Shown here: in pieces, positions 13,101 through 22,905 of the stretch
Layout of the letters: each line of letters starts with the position of its first letter
Numbering within the stretch: position 1 is the stretch's first letter
Source: Nemertoderma westbladi
Lineage: Eukaryota > Xenacoelomorpha > Nemertodermatida > Nemertodermatidae
NCBI GenBank assembly: GCA_032718475.1
Contig: JAUCBJ010000017.1
Span: 1 to 33,252, forward strand
Direction: 5' to 3'
Length of the DNA: 33,252 nt
Position numbers and translations under genes: made by a program
The notes under the pieces: model-generated
What the model saw: the letters and a program-made list of their open reading frames with translations, nothing else
What the model was told of the DNA's origin: nothing
Database searches by the model: none

Positions 13101-16022
13101 TAACTCAGAGCCTTAACTGCACTGTCTTAGTGAGTAACTCAGAGCCTTAACTGCACTAACAATATATGTCTTAGTGAGTAACTCAGAGCCTTAACTGCAC
13201 TAACAATATATGTCTTAGTGAGTAACTCAGAGCCTTAACTGCACTAACAATATATGTCTTAGTGAGTAACTCAGAGCCTTAACTGCACTAACAATATATG
13301 TCTTAGTGAGTAACTCAGAGCCTTAACTGCACTAACAATATATGTCTTAGTGAGTAACTCAGAGCCTTAACTGCACTAACAATATATGTCTTAGTGAGTA
13401 ACTCAGAGCCTTAACTGCACTAACAATATATGTCTTAGTGAGTAACTCAGAGCCTTAACGGCACTAACAATATATGTCTTAGTGAGTAACTCAGAGCCTT
13501 AACTGCACTAACAATATATGTCTTAGTGAGTAACTCAGAGCCCTAACTGCACTAACAATATATGTCTTAGTGAGTAACTCAGAGCCTTAACTGCACTAAC
13601 AATATATGTCTTAGTGAGTAACTCAGAGCCTTAACTGCACTAACAATATATGTCTTAGTGAGTAACTCAGAGCCTTAACTGCACTAACAATATATGTCTT
13701 AGTGAGTAACACAGAGCCTTAACTGCACTAACAATATATGTCTTAGTGAGTAACTCAGAGCCTTAACTGCACTAACAATATATGTCTTATTGAGTAACTC
13801 AGAGCCCTAACTGCAGTAACAATATATGTCTTATTGAGTAACTCAGAGCCCTAACTGCACTAACAATATATGTCTTAGTGAGTAACTCAGAGCCTTAACT
13901 GCACTAACAATATATGTCTTAGTGAGTAACTCAGAGCCTTAACTGCACTAACAATATATGTCTTAGTGAGTAACACAGAGCCTTAACTGCACTAACAATA
14001 TATGTCTTAGTGAGTAACTCAGAGCCTTAACTGCACTAACAATATATGTCTTATTGAGTAACTCAGAGCCCTAACTGCAGTAACAATATATGTCTTATTG
14101 AGTAACTCAGAGCCTTAACTGCACTAACAATATATGTCTTAGTGAGTAACTCAGAGCCTTAACTGCACTAACAATATATGTCTTAGTGAGTAACTCAGAG
14201 CCCTAACTGCACTAACAATATATGTCTTAGTGAGTAACTCAGAGCCTTAACTGCACTAACAATATATGTCTTAGTGAGTAACTCAGAGCCTTAGCTGCAC
14301 TAACAATATATGTCTTAGTGAGTAACTCAGAGCCTTAACTGCACTAACAATATATGTCTTAGTGAGTAACTCAGAGCCCTAACTGCACTAACAATATATG
14401 TCTTAGTGAGTAACTCAGAGCCTTAACTGCACTAACAATATATGTCTTAGTGAGTAACTCAGAGCCCTAACTGCACTAACAATATATGTCTTAGTGAGTA
14501 ACTCAGAGCCTTAACTGCACTAACAATATATGTCTTATTGAGTAACTCAGAGCCCTAACTGCAGTAACAATATATGTCTTATTGAGTAACTCAGAGCCTT
14601 AACTGCACTAACAATATATGTCTTAGTGAGTAACTCAGAGCCTTAACTGCACTAACAATATATGTCTTATTGAGTAACTCAGAGCCCTAACTGCACTAAC
14701 AATATATGTCTTAGTGAGTAACTCAGAGCCTTAACTGCACTAACAATATATGTCTTAGTGAGTAACTCAGAGCCTTAACTGCACTAACAATATATGTCTT
14801 AGTGAGTAACTCAGAGCCTTAACTGCACTAACAATATATGTCTTAGTGAGTAACTCAGAGCCTTAACTGCACTAACAATATATGTCTTAGTGAGTAACTC
14901 AGAGCCTTAACTGCACTAACAATATATGTCTTATTGAGTAACTCAGAGCCTTAACTGCACTAACAATATATGTCTTAGTGAGTAACTCAGAGCCTTAACT
15001 GCACTAACAATATATGTCTTAGTGAGTAACTCAGAGCCTTAACTGCACTAACAATATATGTCTTAGTGAGTAACTCAGAGCCCTAACTGCACTAACAATA
15101 TATGTCTTAGTGAGTAACTCAGAGCCCTAACTGCACTAACAATATATGTCTTAGTGAGTAACTCAGAGCCTTAACTGCACTAACAATATATGTCTTATTG
15201 AGTAACTCAGAGCCCTAACTGCACTAACAATATATGTCTTAGTGAGTAACTCAGAGCCTTAACTGCACTAACAATATATGTCTTAGTGAGTAACTCAGAG
15301 CCCTAACTGCACTAACAATATATGTCTTAGTGAGTAACTCAGAGCCTTAACTGCACTAACAATATATGTCTTAGTGAGTAACTCAGAGCCTTAACTGCAC
15401 TAACAATATATGTCTTAGTGAGTAACTCAGAGCCTTAACTGCACTAACAATATATGTCTTAGTGAGTAACTCAGAGCCCTAACTGCACTAACAATATATG
15501 TCTTAGTGAGTAACTCAGAGCCTTAACTGCACTAACAATATATGTCTTAGTGAGTAACTCAGAGCCTTAACTGCACTAACAATATATGTCTTAGTGAGTA
15601 ACTCAGAGCCTTAACTGCACTAACAATATATGTCTTAGTGAGTAACTCAGAGCCTTAACTGCACTAACAATATATGTCTTAGTGAGTAACTCAGAGCCCT
15701 AACTGCACTAACAATATATGTCTTAATGAGTAACTCAGAGCCTTAACTGCACTAACAATATATGTCTTAGTGAGTAACTCAGAGCCTTAACTGCACTAAC
15801 AATATATGTCTTAGTGAGTAACTCAGAGCCTTAACTGCACTAACAATATATGTCTTAGTGAGTAACTCAGAGCCTTAACTGCACTAACAATATATGTCTT
15901 AGTGAGTAACTCAGAGCCTTAACTGCACTAACAATATATGTCTTAGTGAGTAACTCAGAGCCCTAACTGCACTAACAATATATGTCTTAGTGAGTAACTC
16001 AGAGCCTTAACTGCACTAACAA

Positions 16023-16304
16023 AGTAACAAATAGAATATAAAACACGGGTTTATATTTAAATGATATTTTATTTTTTTGACTATTTGCATCAAGAACTCC
16101 CTTACCAGAAACTTTTCTCCAAAAACTACAATATTATTCACAGAATATAGTTAATTTATAAAGTTACACAGCCCCGAGAAGGAAGACGGATCAGTAAACA
16201 TCCTGGCAATAAAAATATCTCAGCTATTCGTCAATAAAGTAAAACTGTTTGTTCTCGATTTTGAGTTATTGAAGTCCGCATTCTATCTGTACTATCTAAT
16301 CACG
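16023..16304. other. Unique AT-rich spacer between two arrays
   Basis: About 280 bp of non-repetitive AT-rich sequence separates the 44-bp satellite from the 39/35-bp array. I see no coding frame, RNA gene or strong inverted repeat in it. Confidence 0.6.
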
Positions 16305-19180
16305 AAAGTACAGACAATGTCTGCGGTGTGTCTAGTTATATAATACTGACAATGTCTACGGTGCTTCTGGTGATTGATATAGTACTGCCAATGTCTGCGG
16401 TGCGTCTGGTGATCGATAAAGTACTGCTAATGTCTGTGGTGCGTCTGGTGATTGATATAGTACTGCCAATGTCAGCGGTGCGTCTGGTGATTGATATAGT
16501 ACTGCCAATGTCTGCGGTGCTTCTGGTGATTGATATAGTACTGCCAATGTCTGCGGTGCGTCTAGTTATATAATACTGACAATGTCTGCGGTGTGTCTAG
16601 TTATATAATACTGACAATGTCTACGGTGCTTCTGGTGATTGATATAGTACTGCCAATGTCTGCGGTGCGTCTGGTGATCGATAAAGTACTGCCAATGTCT
16701 GTGGTGCGTCTGGTGATTGATATAGTACTGCCAATGTCTGCAGTGCGTCTGGTGATTGATATAGTACTGACAATGTCTGCGGTGGTTCTGGTGATTGATA
16801 AAGTACTGCCAATGTCTGCGGTGCGTCTGGTGATTGATATAGTACTGCCAATGTCTGTGGTGCGTCTGGTGATTGATATAGTACTGCCAATGTCTGCGGT
16901 GCGTCTGGTGATTGATATAGTACTGCCAATGTCTGCGGTGCGCCTGGTAATTGATATAGTACTGACAATGTCTGCGGTGCGTCTAGTTATATAATACTGA
17001 CAATGTCTGCGGTGCTTCTGGTGATTGATATAGTACTGCCAATGTCTGCGGTGCGCCTGGTGATTGATATAGTACTGCCAATGTCTGCGGTGAGTCTGGT
17101 GATTGATGATATAGTACTGCCAATGTCTGCGGCGCGTCTGGTGATCGATATAGTACTGACAGTGTCTGCGGTGCTTCTGGTGATCGATATAGTACTGACA
17201 GTGTCTGCGGTGCATCTGGTGATTGATATAGTACTGCCAATGTCTGCGGTGCGTCTGGTGATTGATATAGTACTGCCAATGTCTGCGGTGCGTCTGGTTA
17301 TTGATATAGTACTGACAATGTCTGCGGTGCTTCTGGTGATTGATATAGTACTGACAGTGTCTGCGGTTCATCTGCTAATTGATATAGTACTGACAATGTC
17401 TGCGGTGCTTCTGGTGATTGATATAGTACTGACAATGTCTGCGGTGCGTCTAGTTATATAATACTGACAATGTCTGCGGTGCGTCTAGTTATATAATACT
17501 GACAATGTCTGCGGTGCTTCTGGTGATTAATATAGTACTAACAATGTCTGCGGTGCGTCTGGCGATTGATATAGTACTGACAATGTCTGCGGTGCTTCTG
17601 GTGATTGATATAGTACTGACAATGGTTGCGGTGCGTCTAGTTATATAATACTGAGAATGTCTACGGTGCTTCTGGTGATTGATATAGTACTGACAATGGT
17701 TGCGGTGCGTCTAGTTATATAATACTGACAATGTCTGCGGTGCGTCTAGTTATATAATACTGACAATGTCTGCGGTGCTTCTGGTGATTGATATAGTACT
17801 GACAATGGTTGCGGTGCGTCTAGTTATATAATACTGACAATGTCTGCGGTGCTTCTGGTGATTGATATAGTACTGGCAATGTCTGCGGTGCGTCTGGTGA
17901 TTGATATAGTACTGACAATGTCTGCGGTGCTTCTGGTGATTGATATAGTACTGACAATGTCTGCGGTGCGTCTAGTTATATAATACTGACAATGTCTGCG
18001 GTGCTTCTGGTGATTGATATAGTACTGCCAATGTCTGCGGTGCGTCTGGTGATTGATATAGTACTGACAATGTCTGCGGTGCTTCTGGTCATTGATAATG
18101 ATTAGTACTGACAATGTCTGCGGTGCGTCTAGTTATATAATACTGACAATGTCTGCGGTGCGTCTAGTTATATAATACTGACAATGTCTGCGGTGCGTCT
18201 GGTGATTGATATAGTACTGACAATGTCTGCGGTGCTTCTGGTGATTGATATAGTACTGACAATGTCTGCGGTGCGTCTAGTTATATAATACCGACAATGT
18301 CTGCGGTGCTTCTGGTGATTGATATAGTACTGAAAATGTCTGCGATGCGTCTGGTTATATAACACTGACAATGTCTGCGGTGCTCCTGGTGATTGATATA
18401 GTACTGACAATGTCTGCGGTGCATCTGATAATTGATACAGTACTGACAATGTCTGCGATGCGTCTGGTTATATAACACTGACAATGTCTGCGGTGCTTCT
18501 GGTGATTGATATAGTACTGACAATGTCTGCGGTGCATCTGGTAATTGATATAGTACTGACAATGTCTGCGGTGCGTCTAGTTATATAATACTGACAATGT
18601 CTGCGGTGCTTCTGGTGATTGATATAATACTGACAATGTCTGCGATGCGTCTGGTTATATAACACTGACAATGTCTGCGGTGCGTCTAGTTATATAATAC
18701 TGACAATGTCTGCGGTGCTTCTGGTAATTGATATAGTACTGACAATGTCTGCGGTGCATCTGGTAATTGATATAGTATTGACAATGTCTGCGGTGCGTCT
18801 ATTTATATAATACTGACAATGTCTGCGGTGCTTCTGGTGATTGATATAGTAGTGACAATGTCTGCGGTGCGTCTATTTATATAATACTGACAATGGTTGC
18901 GGGGCGTCTAGTTATATAATGCTGACAATGTCTGCGGTGCGTCTAGTTATTTAATACTGACAATGTCTGCGGTGCTTCTGGTGATTGATATAGTACTGAC
19001 AATGTCTGCGGTGCGTCTAGTTATATAATACTGACAATGTCTGCCGGGTGTCTGGTGATTGATATAGTACTGACAATGTCTGCGGTGCTTCTGGTGATTG
19101 ATATAATACTGGCAATGTCTGCCGTGCGTCTGGTGATATAGTACTGACAGTGTCTGTGGTGCGTTTGGTGATATAGTCTG
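16305..19180. repeat. 39/35-bp dual-length minisatellite, about 75 units
   Basis: Two interleaved unit types share the start GTCTGCGGTGCGTCT and the end ACTGACAAT. The long type (39 bp) has GGTGATTGATATAGT in the middle; the short type (35 bp) has AGTTATATAAT. Long units predominate at 16350-17450, and short units become frequent after 17460. An early block of five long and two short units (16319-16583) repeats at an offset of 265 bp. Because 39 is divisible by three and the unit lacks stops in several frames, runs of long units leave long open frames on both strands; the 35-bp units break them. There is no sign of real coding constraint. Confidence 0.95.
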
Positions 19181-19310
19181 TCATATTGACACAAATTTTA
19201 TTTTATATCGATCGAGACACTTTTTTCTCAAATCTTATGCGGCTGTAAACAAACAACAAATGTAATTTCCGAAACAAAGGGTTGGTTTAGTCACAGAAGG
19301 GCCCTTTATA
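19181..19310. other. Short unique spacer
   Basis: This is 130 bp of AT-rich single-copy sequence between the 39/35-bp array and the first segment of the 15-bp array. I see nothing recognisable in it. Confidence 0.5.
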
Positions 19311-19588
19311 GAAAGACAGTAGACAGACACACAGTAGGCCGACAAAGAGTAGACAGACAAACAATAGATAGACACACAGTATACAGACACACAGTAGACA
19401 GACACACAGTAGACAGACACACAGTAGACAGACACACACCGCAGACTTTACACAGAGTAATCAGACACAGAGAAGAAAGACAAACACCGTAGACAGACAC
19501 AGAGTAGACAGACACACAGTAGTCAGTCACACAGTAGGCAGACACACAGTAGATAGACACACAGTAGACATACACACAGTAAACAGAC
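19311..19588. repeat. 15-bp AC-rich array, left segment
   Basis: This is a degenerate head-to-tail array of AGACAGACACACAGT-type units. It is the same family as 20042-22786 and is separated from it by the island at 19591-20041. It is more diverged than the right segment, as expected of an array edge. Confidence 0.9.
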
Positions 19589-19629
19589 TCCAAACAGATT
19601 CCAAATTTAGGAATCGCGTAATTTTTCTT

Positions 19630-19633
19630 AAAA
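19630..19633 (-). terminator. T4 pol III terminator of the SINE-like unit
   Basis: This is the first run of four T on the minus strand downstream of the B box; only T3 runs occur before it. It would give a transcript of about 135 nt that includes the ribozyme. T4 is a minimal pol III terminator in animals. Confidence 0.45.
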
Positions 19634-19656
19634 TTAATATCTCATATCTCTCCAAA

Positions 19657-19697
19657 CCACGTACGCGTTTCGACCTTACTGAGTCTCATCAGCGTGG
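19657..19697 (-). ncRNA. Type I hammerhead ribozyme core (41 nt)
   Basis: All conserved core positions are present on the minus strand. Stem I is CCACG (19697-19693) with CGTGG (19661-19657), five perfect pairs. The core CTGATGA occupies 19692-19686. Stem II is GACT with GGTC around a six-base loop. GAAA occupies 19671-19668. Stem III is a minimal two-pair stem (A-T and C-G) with a GC loop. The cleavage triplet is GTA, and the predicted cut falls after the A at 19662. Very short stem III is typical of several natural animal type I hammerheads, some of which work better as dimers. A chance match to both the core and the complementary stems is unlikely. Activity is inferred, not shown. Confidence 0.75.
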
Positions 19698-19701
19698 TGT
19701 C

Positions 19702-19753
19702 GGATTCGAACCTGGGACCTCGAGGTGAAGCCGAGACTACAACCACTAGGCCA
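19702..19753 (-). promoter_or_regulatory. Internal pol III promoter (A box and B box)
   Basis: The A box is 19743-19753 (TGGCCTAGTGG on the minus strand, fitting TRGYNNARNGG). The B box is 19702-19712 (GGTTCGAATCC, an exact match to the tRNA B box). Spacing and order are those of a tRNA gene. Transcription would start about 10-15 bases upstream, near 19765. Confidence 0.75.
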
Positions 19754-19833
19754 CAGGTTCTTGAGATATGGAGTATTAATTTCAAAGCCAGGTGCCAATT
19801 TATTAGCCCCTGATTTTTATTTATTTTTTATTA

Positions 19834-20041
19834 TTGATAGTAACAATGTGTTGGCCTTGGCATGCTGTATCTTTCGAGGTGTTTGTTATTATACATTTAT
19901 TATAGGAAGGGATCTAGGGGTCTTAAACTCGAATTATAAGTTTATTTTACCGAAAATAACTTATCTTATCCCTTCCTATAATAAATGTATAATAACAAAC
20001 ACCTCGAAAAATACAGCATGCCAACACATTGTTACTATCAA
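19834..20041. repeat. 208-bp foldback with arms of about 75 bp
   Basis: The left arm 19834-19912 (79 bp) begins TTGATAGTAACAATGTGTTG. The right arm 19969-20041 is its reverse complement. The arms differ only by six extra bases (around CCTTGG) in the left arm and about one substitution. The 56-base loop contains a further 7-bp inverted pair, ATAAGTT/AACTTAT. The right arm ends exactly where the right segment of the 15-bp array starts. Near-identity of the arms implies recent formation or gene conversion. It may be a foldback/MITE-type element or a palindrome formed by a replication template switch. No ORF is present. Confidence 0.9.
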
Positions 20042-22786
20042 CAGGCACAGGGTAGACAGACACAGAGTAGACAGACAGACAGTAGACAAACACACAGTAG
20101 ACAGACACACAGTAAATAGACACACAGTAGACAGACCCACAGTAGACAGACACACAGTAGACAATACAGACAGTAGACATACACACAGTAGACAGACAGA
20201 CAGTAGACAAACACACAGTAGACAGACACACAGTAAATCGACACACAGTAGACAGACACACAGTAGACAGACACACAGTAGACAGACACACAGTAGACAG
20301 ACACATAGTAGACAGATACAGATTAGACAGACACAGAGTAGACAGACACAGAGTAGACAGACACAGAGTAGACAGACAGACAGTAGACAAACACAGAGTA
20401 GACAGACACACAGTAAATAGACACACAGTAGACATACACACAGTAGACATACACACAGTAGACAGACAGACCGTAGACAAACACACAGTAGACAGACACA
20501 CAGTAAATAGACACACAGTAGACAGACACACAGTAGACAGACACACAGTAGACAAGACAGACACACAGTAGACAAGACAGACACACAGTAGACAAGACAG
20601 ACACACAGTAGACAGACACATAGTAGACAGACACAGATTAGACAGACACAGAGTAGACAGACCAGAAAAGACAGACACACAGTAAACAGACACAGAGTAG
20701 ACAGACTCACAGTAGACATACACACAGTAGACAGACAGAGAGTAGACAGACAGAGATTAGACAGACACAGAGTAGACAGACACACATTAGACATACACAC
20801 AGTAGACAGACAGACAGTAGACAAACACACAGTAGACAGATACACAGTAAATAGACACACAGTAGACAGACACACAGTAGACAGACACATAGTAGACAGC
20901 CACAGATTAGACAGACTCAGAGTAGACATACACACAGTAGACAGACACACAGTAGACAAACACACAGCAGACAGACACACAGTAGACATACACACAGTAG
21001 ACATAGACACAGTAGACATACACACAGTAGACAGACACACAGTAGACATATACACAGTAGACATACACACAGTAGACATACACATAGTAGACATACACAC
21101 AGTAGACATACACACAGTAGACATACACACAGTAGACAGACACACAGTAGACATATACACAGTAGATATACACACAGTAGAAATACACACAGTAGACATA
21201 CATACAGTAGACATACACACAGTAGACATACACACAGTAGACAGACAGACAGTAGACATATACACAGTAGATATACACACAGTAGACATACACACAGTAG
21301 ACACACACACAGTAGACATACACACAGTAGACATACACACAGTAGACATACACACAGTAGACATACATACAGTAGACATACACAGTAGACATACACACAG
21401 TAGACAGACAGACAGTAGACATACACACAGTAGACATACACACAGTAGACATACACACAGTAGACATACACACAGTAGACATACACACAGTAGACAGACA
21501 CACAGTAGACATATACACAGTAGATATACACACAGTAGACATACACACAGTAGACAGACAGACAGTAGACATACATACAGTAGACATACACACAGTAGAC
21601 ATACACACAGTAGACAGACAGACAGTAGATAGACACACAGTAGACATACACACACTAGACAGACACACAGTAGACATATACACAGTAGATAGACACACAG
21701 TAGACATACACACAGTAGACATACACAGAGTAGACATATACACAGTAGACATACACACAGTAGACATACACACAGTAGACATACATACAGTAGACATACA
21801 CACAGTAGACAGACAGACAGTAGATAGACACACAGTAGACATACACACAGTAGACATACACACAGTAGACATACACACAGTAGACATACACACAGTAGAC
21901 ATACATACAGTAGACATACACACAGTAGACATACACACAGTAGACAGACAGACAGTAGATAGACACACAATAGACATACACACACTAGACAGACACACAG
22001 TAGACATATACACAGTAGATAGACACACAGTAGACATACACACAGTATATATACACACAGTAGACATACACACACTAGACAGACACACAGTAGACATATA
22101 CACAGTAGATAGACACACAGTAGACATACACACAGTAGACAGACACACAGTAGACATATACACAGTAGATATACACACAGTAGACATACATACAGTAGAC
22201 ATACACACAGTAGACATACACACAGTAGACAGACAGACAGTAGATAGACACACAGTAGACATACACACACTAGACAGACACACAGTAGACATATACACAG
22301 TAGATAGACACACAGTAGACATACACACAGTAGACATACACACAGTAGACATACACACAGTAGACATACACACAGTAGACATACATACAGTAGACATACA
22401 CACAGTAGACATACACACAGTAGACAGACAGACAGTAGATAGACACACAGTAGACATACACACAGTAGACATACACACAGTAGACATACACACAGTAGAC
22501 ATACACACAGTAGACATACATACAGTAGACATACACACAGTAGACATACACACAGTAGACAGACAGACAGTAGATAGACACACAATAGACATACACACAC
22601 TAGACAGACACACAGTAGACATATACACAGTAGATAGACACACAGTAGACATACACACAGTATATATACACACAGTAGACAGACAAACAGTATACATACA
22701 CAGTAGACATACACACAGTAGACAGACACACAGTAGACATATACACAACACAGTAGATATACACACAGTAGACAGACACACATTGT
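20042..22786. repeat. 15-bp AC-rich array, right segment, about 180 units
   Basis: Units are CACACAGTAGACAGA and CACACAGTAGACATA, with rarer AGACAGACAGACAGT, ATATACACAGTAGAT and similar variants. From 20940 the ATACACACAGTAGAC type dominates. The array is organised in larger repeats: for example 21961-22072 recurs at 22576 (offset 615 bp, 41 units) with the same private changes (CACAATAGAC and GTATATATACAC). The 15-bp period leaves several minus-strand frames open for up to 935 codons of Cys/Val/Leu repeats. These are by-products and no gene is called. Confidence 0.95.
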
Positions 22787-22905
22787 GGTTTATAACTAAA
22801 CTAAATCAAACTCAATTCTGTACTGCTTGCGAGAACTTAAAGCACAACGTTCATTATATGCAATAAAATTAACAAAATTTACATCAATTTGTAAAATTCT
22901 AGGCA

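Larger units (their letters stand above)
3633..16022. repeat. 44-bp satellite array, about 283 units
   Basis: The unit begins GAGTAACTCAGAGCCTTAAC and continues with TGCACTAACAATATATGTCTTAGT, giving 44 bp. The array runs head to tail for about 12.39 kb and stops inside a unit at 16022. There are three main diagnostic sites: GCCTTAACTG, GCCCTAACTG or GCCTTAGCTG; AATATATG or AAAATATG; and CTTAGTGAG or CTTATTGAG. The GCTG and AAAATATG states are linked in the left half. About nine units lack AACAATATAT and are about 34 bp (for example 4425, 5555, 6821, 12550, 12848 and 13102); two are 42 bp (5031 and 5205). Stop codons occur throughout, so it is non-coding. Units differ little, which implies recent homogenisation. 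No function can be assigned. Confidence 0.97.
19631..19782 (-). mobile_element. tRNA-derived SINE-like element with hammerhead core and inverted ends
   Basis: Read on the minus strand, the element starts with a tRNA-like head. An A-box match TGGCCTAGTGG and a perfect B-box match GGTTCGAATCC stand at normal tRNA spacing. Between them is an anticodon-like arm (CTCGG, loop CTTCACC, TCGAG). A hammerhead-ribozyme core follows directly, then a tail ending at a T4 run. The two ends (19631-19650 and 19763-19782) are inverted copies of each other with about 3 mismatches in 20, so the transcript could close into a stem. The T-stem of the tRNA-like part is weak, so it is tRNA-derived and not a functional tRNA gene. 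I know of no named family with this exact layout; small tRNA-headed or SINE-like elements with hammerheads are known in other animals. Confidence 0.7.

Noticed and set aside
3633-16022. AP-1-type sites in the 44-bp units
   Set aside because: The AP-1 consensus TGAGTCA is absent. TGAGTAACTCA is a wider-spaced dyad, so no factor is named.
16601-17371. 256-codon minus-strand frame and related plus-strand frames in the 39-bp array
   Set aside because: These are a by-product of a unit divisible by three without stops. 35-bp units shift the frame at random, and there is no domain, start context or codon bias.
19725-20420. 231-codon plus-strand frame
   Set aside because: It crosses the tRNA-like head, the foldback and the 15-bp array. 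Its content is repeat-encoded and it has no domain.
19976-22783. 935-codon minus-strand open frame of Cys/Leu/Val repeats, and a 624-codon one in another frame
   Set aside because: The 15-bp unit has no stop in several frames, so long frames arise automatically. Three overlapping frames are open at once, and codons follow the repeat unit.
3633-22786. CRISPR-like array
   Set aside because: The repeats are contiguous with no unique spacers, and the context is a eukaryotic genome.
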